A stretch of 64,000 nt of DNA from Sisyra terminalis (taxonomy: Eukaryota; Arthropoda; Insecta; Neuroptera; Sisyridae): assembly GCA_958496175.1 (NCBI GenBank), contig OY292276.1, forward strand, positions 22,400,001 through 22,464,000. The letters run 5' to 3'. The position numbers were made by a program, and so were the translations under genes. Below are positions 36,675-47,500 of the stretch, piece after piece. The notes beneath the pieces were generated by a model. The model saw only the letters and a list, made by a program, of their open reading frames with translations. It did not search any database and had not been told where the DNA came from. Numbering within the stretch: the stretch's first letter is position 1; the number at the start of each line of letters is the position of its first letter.

Positions 36675-37570
36675 ATGAAAGCCAACTAAAAAAAAATTCA
36701 GTACATTTTACAATTTTTCTTTGATAAAGGTGAAAATGCAAGCCCGGTGATTGAAATTGTGAATGGTATTGATGGTCTCCTTATTGTAATAGCTAATTAC
36801 GAGCAATTGTGGTTTCGTCAATTCCGTTTTGGTATTTTTGCTGTCGAAGATGCACTCCATACAAGCAGGCCCGTCGTCAACAAAAAGTTTGATGTTTGGG
36901 TGCCATAACAATTATCACCAAAAAACATGATTAATCGAATTTCCATCTGCTAAGCTTTTGCCAAACGATAATCGATTCATTTCTTCAACGGATGGTGGCT
37001 GACGATGAGAAATGGGTCACATATGACAACATAAGCGATAAAGATCGGAGTAAAAGTGCAGTGAAGTAACGCAAATGGGACCAAACCAGCACTAATGGCC
37101 AGAAAGGCTCTGCTGTGCGTTTGATGAGGCTAGAATGAGATAACTTATTACGAAGGGCTCCAAATCTTCCAAACATTAAATTTGGATCTCCACTATCTGA
37201 ATCTAGCGGTTGATCGGAAATGGCCAGAATTGGCCAACAAAAGACATGCCATATTCCATCAGAACAACGCCAAAACACACGTCTATAATGACTCACCAGA
37301 AATTCCGGGAGCTTGGTTGGGAAGTTTTGATACATCTACCATATAGTTTGGACATGCCACCAAATGATTATCATCGGTTTTTGCTTTGCGAAATTTTCTC
37401 AGTGATACAAAATTGGCTTCCAGAGATGCTAAGATTACCATTCAAGATTGTAAAAATCAATTACTAGAGTTTTTCGCCATTAGAGGCCAAGATTTCTATT
37501 AGAGTGACGTTGTAAAGCTACTCTCAAAATGGTGACAAATTGTCGAACAAAACGGTGCATATTTGACTTA
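36675..37570 (+). pseudogene. mariner transposase pseudogene
   Basis: Read across several frames, the + strand keeps the order of a mariner transposase. It has an N-terminal YILQFFFDKGENAS, then FRFGIFAVEDALHTSRPVV, KKFDVWVP, ISIC, DDEKWVTYDN (first catalytic Asp kept), FHQNNAKTHT, RELGWEVLIHLPYS, NDYH and the closing EQNGAYLT with a stop at 37570. Sequence between RPVV and KKFDVWVP is missing, which removes most of the second helix-turn-helix. The Asp expected after HQ is Asn. Many stops and frameshifts are present. The style is closest to the cecropia/Hsmar1-like mariners, from memory of the family. Open - strand frames here are shadows. Confidence 0.8.
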
Positions 37571-38449
37571 AATCAAACAATTTAAAACATGTAAAATAAA
37601 GCTTTAACTTCACGTAAAAATGGACTTCTTTTTTCCCCATATTATACGATTTGTAATTATGGCTATTAGCATGTGAGTATATCTTCATGATTGTTGATGA
37701 ATCGGTTTTAATAAAATAATCCAAATTTTAAACTAGGCGTCCTCAAGGTAATGGTTTTGGGAGAAACGATCATTCGAGAATTGGAATAATAATTGCGAAT
37801 TCTACTTATGTACAAAAGTCTAGACTTGGTACCCACAATTATTTGCATTCATTTTTAATATTTAAGCGTACATATCTTCATTAAAAAATGGATATTTATG
37901 AATTTTTTGTATATTTGCCTATTTTGAGTCATATTTGAACTAAAAACCAACTTTATCGATTTGGTCATATATTTTAATACATAACCGATTGATTCACTTA
38001 GCATTTACAGAAGTATTTACAGAGCGAATGTACATCACACACTAAGGGTAAAAATTATTAATTTACTTCATAGTGTGGAACGTCATTGTATGATTTTTAA
38101 AAATGAATTGAACATTAGGAATATTTAATTTTATTTAAAGCATTTTTGAGGAATGATCATCGTTTTTTGTAAGAGGAATGTAGAAAGTCCTATGTTCCAC
38201 GGCAGACGACAAACATAAGAAAAAATATTGTCAGTATATTACTATTACCCCTGACGATATGCAAATGATTAAGTGGATATCAGCTATTATAATAGTAAGT
38301 TTTATCACCACTTAATATTACTTTTATTCATTAATCTTTTTATCGTTACCAAACAATTAAAACATTTAAAATAATTAAGTTTTATTACGCCGTTAAAGGT
38401 CATTTTTTGAGTTTTGTGCCGTGGGTGGGTAATATTTTAAAATCGTCTT
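37571..38449. other. Upstream flank of the transporter gene
   Basis: The mariner tail probably runs on to about 37640. The rest is AT-rich with no coding evidence and includes whatever promoter the transporter gene uses. Confidence 0.45.
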
Positions 38450-38482
38450 TCAGTATTTTTTTTATTCATTTTAAATTTGACA
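38450..38482 (+). promoter_or_regulatory. Possible initiator or 5' UTR acceptor for the transporter
   Basis: TCAGT at 38450-38454 matches the arthropod initiator and lies about 30 bp before the start codon, with an A/T-rich AATATTTTAAAAT just upstream. The same TTTCAG could instead be the 3' splice site of a 5' UTR intron. The sequence cannot separate the two. Confidence 0.25.
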
Positions 38483-38559
38483 ATGGAATCAAAAATCGAG
38501 AATAACAATTTACCAAACCCAGAAGAAGAAACTAATATTATTTCGAGACTTTATTGCTT
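38483..38559 (+). CDS. Transporter exon 1 (N-terminus)
   Basis: Encodes MESKIENNNLPNPEEETNII and a few more residues, a polar cytosolic N-terminus. It ends in phase 2 at donor TT|GTAAGA. Joining to exon 2 gives the Leu-Trp start of the family's elbow-helix region. Intron 1 is 81 bp and has an immediate in-frame stop if retained. Confidence 0.8.
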
Positions 38560-41500
38560 GTAAGAATACTGACACAAAAATTATATGTATAAATACAATA
38601 TACATATATCGTTATTCATATTTGATAAAATACCTTTTAGATGGACATGGCGAATTTTTTATAAAGGATACAAGAAACATTTAAATAATTGTGATTTATA
38701 TAAACCACTAAAAGGACACAAATCAAGTTATTTGGGAAATCTTTTATTATTCTATTGGGAATTGGAAAATCAAAATGCAACTAAATTTAAAAGAAAACCA
38801 CACCTTCGAACGGCTATTTTCAATACGTTTGCGTATGACATAATTACCATTGGAGTTATTGAAAGCATTTTCCAGATAGGGATCAGGTGATTTTCTTGTA
38901 CTTTAAATTATTATCAGTGAAATAAGTCATGATAAGCCAAAATAACTTTTGCATGTTGTTAGTGAGTATATGAATGTTCTTGATCTAATTTAAATTTTTT
39001 CGTGTTATTTTTTTAAGACCACTCTATCCAATATTCTTGGGAAAATTGCTTTCGTATTTTAATCCAGAGAGTAATACAGGAAAACATGAAGCGTATTTCT
39101 ATGCTATAGGAGTGATACTATGTTCCTTATTATTTACCTTGTTCTTTCATCCGTCAGCAATTGCTCTGCAACATATTGGAATGAAAATTCGTATTGCTTG
39201 TAGCTCGTTGATATATCGAAAGGTAACTTGAATTATAATAATATATGATACATAATCGAAATAGAGGATCATATGCTATCGTTGAAAAGAGTATGAAAAT
39301 TTTTGAACAAATCTTAAGGTCAGTTTAACAAATAAATTGAAATATTTAATGCATTAATTTTGGAACACATATGTAGCAGTACAAGTTGGTTAATAGAACA
39401 ACTAAAATTGTTCTGACGCACTTTAATTTTTTCTTTGCCTCTTCTATGCTTAATAAATGACTCACATTTTTTATATTATTTTTATGTGCTGATTAAAGTT
39501 GCAATATCTGTACAAGTATTCTTTTTAAATTCATTAAAATGTACAGTATAATGATGTAGTATAAAATAAAAGAAAAATATTTTAAAGTTTATTGATTTTT
39601 AACGATAGTGTTAGAAAATTACTTGAGTTATGTTTTTTGATTGTAAACAATTCGTATATACAAATATTTTACGATCCTTTACTTAAAATTCTAATCTAAA
39701 TTTACTCAAAATTCTTTCACTTGGATTACAAAAAATAATTAGTTTTTTATTTATTTTCATACATAGCTTGCGTTTGCCGTTTAATAAGAAACATTGGGCT
39801 ATCTAATCTTAAAATAGTATCACTGAAATATTTCATCCTACAATAAACCATTAACACAATTATGAAAAGTAATTATGTAAAAGTACAATGTTAGGTTATC
39901 CAGGAGCTTACAAAATTATTTAACTTTAATCTTTCAAAAGTGTTTACAAAAATGGCATTTTAAAATCAAAGTCTTACTAGAATTCAATTATAACTATGTC
40001 TACAAAATCATTTAAGCCTACAGATGACCGTGTGGTAAGGGTAGTCGTTTCAAAAGCGGTAGGTGTAGCAGTTTTGTTTTGCATTAGATTAGCTAAAAAC
40101 GATAGAAGTTATAAAGCGACGATAAATAGCGATAAGGAAAAAATTCTTTCATATTTTAATAGTTTTATTGACCAAAATAAATAACTGTAAGAGTCAAAAT
40201 GTTTTTTTTTTCATTTTTAGTTGAAAAGAAAAAGAGTTAACTATACCGTTTACAATCTAGGCCAGAGATCTATATATAATTAGTTTTGATGGAGGCCAGA
40301 GAAACTTTTGAAAAGTATTCATTTTGATAGATAGCGATTATGGATAGTGGTTCAATAATACTCATTTTCGGAAACTAGTGGAGACATTTAACTTCATATA
40401 TTTCTCTGCAAATGGACCTTTAAAAACCATCGTTTCTTTAATACAACGCTATTCAACAGTTTTTGGCTGTCATCATCAGGTATTGTTTATTGTGTCAATT
40501 ATAAACATATTTTATATTAAGTGTTTAATTTAAATAATTTGTCGTTAAGGATATAAGTTGGATCCAGTATGTTGGTCTTATATATTCCATAATCATCCAG
40601 AGTGTTCATATGTGATATTTTCTTGTAATTATATGGAGATTTAAAGTTTATTTCGAAAGTAATGCATTTAAGATTTTCGTCATAAAAAATTTCATAAAAT
40701 TAGATGATGTTGTTGAACCAGGTTTTCTCTGCCAGTTTGGCAAATGTAGAATTTTTTTCATGAACTACATTTAATTTTATATATTCTAGTGGTGTATGTT
40801 TGGTATATGTTTAATTATGTTGAATTCAACCTTATTAATAAGTATAATCTTATTTAATACTAAGTAACCAATGGATTCAATTGCTCAATCTAGATAGTAT
40901 AATACCGATTTCTATTTCTAAAAAATCAATTCTACCAAAAGAAATAAATATAAAGTTTCAATACCCAAATTTCAACCAAGTTTCACAACCAACTCACCAT
41001 GGAAAATAAAACTGGAATATATAAAACTAAATATGGTTCATTTGAAAAATTCTACATTGGTCAAACGGTTGATCCTTCGGAACTAGATATGAGAAACATA
41101 TGTTCAGAAAACCTAGCTTAACAACGTATTTAAATCATCTTTGCGACAAAAATCATGAATGTATAAATTTCGAAGCAAACTTTTACTACTAATTAGTAAG
41201 AAAGGATCGCATATGACAGCATATGAACACCCTGGAAGTATATAAAATATATAAAACTGACAAACTGGATCCAACTAGTACCCTTAATGACAAATTATTT
41301 AACACAATTACATTATTAAAATTTGTTTTATATTAACACAATAAACATTACCTAACAATGCCTACCTCTAGAGTTTATTGTTTTTTTTTTTCATTAAGGT
41401 CAAATCTCTTTTATCTTGGTTTTTAAGGTAACTAAATACAAATGTAAGATCCAAGAGGTTCTTTATTCTCACACGTACCTGAGGGTCAAGACGTAGGTTT

Positions 41501-44500
41501 TCTCTAGGGATATTGTTTTAAATTTTTCGTGTCATCGATTGTAGATTGTTGTTTTTTTTGGGTTTATAAAGAGATATATGTTTCGATATTAAGGTTAAAT
41601 AATTGTAGCATATAAATAAATGGCTTTAAACAGTGGTTACATTAACAAAAAATCTTTGGTTTCATGAGTGTGACCAGCTGCAACCAACGTTAACTTAGCT
41701 AAATGAAGCCAGGATGAAGTGAATATTAGGGTAGGATAATTTTAAGTTGTAAGCTCCGAGAAATGGTAGAATATGAATAATTATGTTTGACAGGGCTCAT
41801 GGAGTAAGGATAGGGAAAAAAGGAAATAGAGTGTGGAAAATTATCTACAATGACGTCCACTCATCGTGTCTGTTGATAGAATTTAACCCTTATATTCAGC
41901 ACTTATCAATAGTCTTAAATAGCATTTGTTTGTCATAGTGTGTCGATCCTAGCCGTCACGTTACATCAATAGAGGCACACTACGCCAAATGTGCCAAAGT
42001 ATCAAGTTATGTACTCTTACGTGGTATTTCCGTGAAATTTTTCAACTGCACTTTGTCTAAAGCATTTGAGTTAAGAAATGCTTAAATAATTGATTTTTTT
42101 TTATTTTACAAGGCACTGAGACTGAATCATGTTTCGTTATCGGGAACATCTGTAGGTCAAATGATAAATCTATTATCAAATGATGTGAATCGCTTTGACC
42201 TCGCGATCATCAAGATGAATACTTTGTGGACGGCTCCATTTACAATTTTGATGTGTACATATATAATGTATTGCCAAATTGGCATATCAGCGGTTCTGGG
42301 AATTTCGGTTTTAATCTTATTTTTTCCATTGCAAGGTAAGAGGTACAAAAATTGCAAAAAGCTTGCAAATGTAATTATTTATTTTTTGAATTTAGGATAT
42401 TTTGGACAGATGACGTCATTTTATCGGTCTCGTACAGCAAAATGTACTGACGAGCGTGTGCGAATAATGAATGAGATCATTAATGGGATTCAAGTCATAA
42501 AAATGTATACGTGGGAGAAATTGTTTTGTGAATCTGCAATGGAAATTCGGGCGAAGGAGATGAATGAAATCCGCAAAAGTGGATACATACGCGGCACAAG
42601 CTCGGCATTTTCAATATTTAATTCACGCATTGCTCTGTTTGCAACATTGGTCTCGTACGTTCTTTCCGAAAATGTTATTTCAGCAGAAAAAGTGTTTATG
42701 GTTACGTCATGCATTAATATAATATGCGACGTGATTGCTACATGTCGTTCGTCCATTACCCAAATTATCGAAGGGTTTATTTCAGTAAAGCGAATCGAAT
42801 ATTTTCTTGTAAGCGAAGAAATTGATATAAAACCCTCGAATCTAGTACAATGTGATTCTAATAGCGGCGTAACAATGAAAAATGTAACAGCCAAATGGAT
42901 GCCCGAAGCCAACATCAATTGTTTATCGAGCATTAATGCAAAAATTACGTCCAATAGCCTCGTAGCAATAATCGGGCCGGTTGGCAGTGGTAAATCGAGT
43001 ATTTTAAAAGTTATTTTGCAAGAGTTGCCTATTTTAGATGGTTCGTTGAACGTAACCGGAAAAATTTCCTATGCGTCACAAGAGCCGTGGTTATTTCAGT
43101 CCAGCATTCGCCAAAATATCCTGTTTGGACTTCCGTTTGACAAATGTAGATATAACGAGGTTATTAAAAGCTGTGCATTGCAAGCCGATTTCAATCAATT
43201 TCCTAATGGTGATAAAGCCATTGTTAGCGAACGGGGAATCTCCCTCAGTGGAGGACAACGAGCTCGTATTAATTTGGCACGTGCTGTTTATCGTTCCGCT
43301 GATATTTATCTTCTCGATGATCCGTTATCGGCGGTCGATTCTCAAGTCGGAAGACAAATATTTGATAATTGCATTAACGGATTACTCAAAGACAAAATTC
43401 GAATTCTGGTCACACATCAATTACAATATTTAACCAACACCGATCAAATTTGGATTGTCACTAATGGAAATGTTGTGGTCAAGGAAAGTTTTGAGTGTTT
43501 AAAAAATTTCCACCCAGACTTTATTCAAGTATTACAAGAACAAAATGATGCTAAAACAAAGCACCTTGTTTCAATTGATTGCGAAGAGAATCAAAAAGAA
43601 AACATTGACAATTCAAAACTAAAAGAAATTAAACTAGATTATGATGAAGCCACTACTGGATCCGTTTCCCGGGAAATATATAAGGCATATTTTAACCATT
43701 CTGGGTTTTACCTCGCAACCTTAACTTTTTTACTTAGCCAAATTTCTGTTGGTGGAGTCGACTACTTTGTTTCTTACTGGTAAAAATAATAACCCTATCA
43801 ACAAATCAAATAATCAATTCTATTTTTTTAGGATTACTCTAGAGGAAAAGACTGAAATCAAATTGAGTGACAATGTTAACTTTACCAATTTGTATTTGTG
43901 TACCTACACTATTTTAATTATAGCGACTGTTGCGTTTATGCTTCTTCGTTCTTACCTATTGTATTTCTCTTGTTTGCAATCATCATCAAAGTTACACAAT
44001 GATTTATTAACAGCAACTGTGTGTGCACCGTTGCAGTTTTTTCACAAAAGTAACTCTGGATATATATTAAATCGATTTTCAAAAGACTTAGGAGCTGCTG
44101 ATGAAGAATTACCTAATTCAGTTATGGATTGCCTAAAGGTGAGTTTTACTTATAAATCATCAAAACTGTTCTACTAATCTATATTTCCTTGTTTGTAAAA
44201 TTTTAACGTATGTCTGTTCATTCAATTTTTGACCCAATTATAAGGTACATATTAGGTTCAAAATGCCTTTTTCCAAAATTTTATTTGTTTATCTGCAAAT
44301 ACGTCTTCTTTAAATAAAAAAAAAAAAACGGTTGAAGCGATTTTAATGAAATTCGTTATTTAAACACAAATCAATGTTACTCAGTTACACTTTATATCGT
44401 TAAAAAATAATGGAAAAAGTATATCTTATGAAACTGAGGGATTAAAAATATCAATCTTAATAACCGTGATGAATAAAATTTTAACTTTTTCATTGATAAA

Positions 44501-47500
44501 AATTAGTCATCCCCCACGAATTATAATTTTAATTTATAAAATTATGACATGTAGAAATGAAAAAGACCTATCTGTCCCATTATTTTAAATTTTACAATGT
44601 GAAAAACATACCTGGGAGAAACGAAAGTTGTAACATACAAGTTCAGCTTACCTGCAAACAAAGAAAAAAAATATATTTGTTTTCAAAATATAAATAAATA
44701 AAAAAAGAACCATTCAAATATACACTTTTGCTTAGTTAGTAATGAAAATTAGGTATTATTTAAAAATTTCATCCAAGTTAAATTTTGCCCCTTCTATCAG
44801 CTAGACATAGATACAGATAGAAGACAATTGGCGCAGCACCTTACTCCCGTTCTTTTCATGATGAAAGCAATTAATTTTATCCAATATCAACATTTTGAAG
44901 TTGTCATCATATTTCTTACTAAAAAATACTAAAAAAAATTATTAAAAAAAAGAAGTTTTCGTGGGTATCATGGTTTAAAAATTTTTGCTGAATTTTTGGT
45001 TTGGAACTACATTACTGAAGAAAGGGTTACAATCTAATAACAATTGCTTTCTCTTTAAAAATTCTTCTTCTTTAAAAATCAAATATCTGGTCGTAGTAAA
45101 AAACTTGTCATCAAATTAGTTTGAAAAAGAAAAAACAGTTTATCAAGAGAAAACCAAAAACGATTTCATATTTGTTGAACCTATTTCTTTCACTTGTATT
45201 AAGAGAGAATGATTTTTCAAGTGAAAACTTCTTTAGCATCGTTATAACTTGAAGTATCATGAAACGAAAAAGCGACAGTTAAAAGAAATAAACATAAAAA
45301 TCTCTAAGATTTAATGAACGAGAGAATAAAATAGAAAACATTGCAGTGTTTTTTATGAATGTATGCAACTTGTGCATTACGCTGCTTGGAAATAGCCGTC
45401 CTAACAACCGTAGTTAATTGTAAAACTGCCAAAACTGAAACTTGTTTTTTACCGAAACCAATAGTTCGGTTGGATACTAAAAAATATTAATCATCAAAGA
45501 AATAGTTTATCTTGCTCATGAATTTTTCAACTCTTATATCTCTTGTAAATTGTTATTTTAATTCAAGTTTATTATTTGGGTCCACAAAAAACTTTGGCTT
45601 CAGCCAAACCATAATAGCGCACATTTGGCTTTGGTCAAAAATAGGTCTATTCAAAAACCAGAACAATTTGATCGAAGCCAAAGGTATACTAGCCACCAAT
45701 ATATAGAAACTTGAACGATTGCGAACAATTTGTATGAAAGTTAGTAAAAAACGGATAATGAAATTTACTTTTAACCTTATTAACTTATGAGAATATATCT
45801 TCAGTTTTTGATTTTTTTGATTAAGTTCTCGTATAATTGAATAAAAAATTGCACAGAATAATTTTATTTGTTTATGATTTATTCATTCAAAGCTTTTCAA
45901 AAAGAATTAACTTTTGGTTTTGATTTCCGCTTTGGTCAAAGACCTCGGACCCAAATTATAACTCATATTAATGTTTTGATTTACAAGCTTAGAAGTTATA
46001 ATTAGGTTTTATTTAAATTTATTGAGTTTGATTTATAACAATCGTTTTATAAGTTCTTCCAACACAACTACCAAACTTCATTTAAAATACCTTCTATTTT
46101 AAAAGAAATTGTTATATTTGTATGAGAATCAAATTTTTTTTTTCAAAAAAATAACTGCAATACCTCCTTATAAACTTTAATTAAAATTCCAAGCTTTCTT
46201 GAGTAAATTCAAGTGAGACTAAAACTTAATGCCCTTAAAGATCATATTATTTATCTCTATTAAATTAAAAGAAATTTTAAGCAATTTAACTTTATAATTG
46301 CTAATATTAAAATGAAAACAAAATCATTAGATCCGTTTTGAAAAAAAAAACTTCCCCACAATCATTCACAAATATTGGTATTTCCGATCAACCACTTAAA
46401 CCCTAAACATTATTTTTTATCCTTTATTGATTAAAAAATTTTAAGTTGACAAATTTCAGGTTGAGCTATGGTACTCATTGTTGTCACATGTCCAAAAATT
46501 AAGATGCTCTTACTACAGTACCACAACTTTTTAGGTATACCTACTTAGGTATTTTAAAATAAAATACACATTATAGATTGAGGGATAAAAGGCAAGTCTT
46601 GCAATGTTAAATAAATTATTATAGCTTTACACTTTCAGGTGGTGTTGACTCTGATAAATTCTTGTACAATGTGTGTAATACTTAACACTTGGTATTTAAT
46701 TCCAATTACAGTGGTGGGAAGCTATTTCTGCTTAGTACTACACATTTATCTTGCATCTAGCCGTAACATAAAACGATTAGAGGCTTCTTGTAAGTAACAT
46801 CAGGAAAAAAAAAATTTTTAAAAGTAATTGTTTCAGGGATTATGTCTTATTTAACGTTTCAGTGCGAAGTCCCGTTTTTTCGCATTTGAACGCCTCAATA
46901 CACGGATTGGCAACAGTTCGAGCGCTTGAAGCTGAACAACTGCTTATAAAAGAGTTCGATAATCACCAAGATTTGCATAGCGGTGCTTGGTATATTAATA
47001 TAACATCGACACGATTTTTCGTCCTTCTTTTAGACCTGGCTTCCATTAGTTATTCATGCGTTGTGACATTAAGCTTTCTCTTCTTTGACTCAAGTATTAT
47101 TGATTTCTTTACTACGAAATTTGTTTTCTATGGTTTTGAATTTGTAGGCATAAGTGGTAGTTTAGTCGGCCTAGCGATTACACAAACCCAGAGCTTAATT
47201 AATACTTTACAGTGGGGCTTGCGTCAAATAACTGAGGTGGAAAACCAAATGACGTCGGTGGAACGAATTGTTCAATATGTGAAAATTCCATCTGAAAAGG
47301 ATATTGTTGCGAAGAAAATTAATTTGGATTCCGACATAATCTGGCCGTCTCAAGGAGCAATTCAATTTAAAAATGTGAATTTAAAATATACAGCTGATAG
47401 TTGTTACGTTTTAAAAAATATCAACGTTGATATTAAGCCTCGAGAAAAAATTGGAATTGTTGGACGAACGGGAGCGGGCAAATCGTCGTTGATAAGCTCC

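Noticed and set aside
36985..37335. 116-codon - strand frame
   Set aside because: It is antisense to the mariner pseudogene, whose order on the + strand is clear.
39996..40184. 62-codon frame inside transporter intron 3
   Set aside because: Fairly balanced composition, but no family match, and family spacing across exons 3 and 4 leaves no room for an extra exon.
42490..42954. 154-codon open frame on the - strand
   Set aside because: It lies wholly opposite transporter exon 5, which has clear domain matches on the + strand. It is a shadow frame, as are the frames at 43071-43433 (+2) and 47602-47979 (-).
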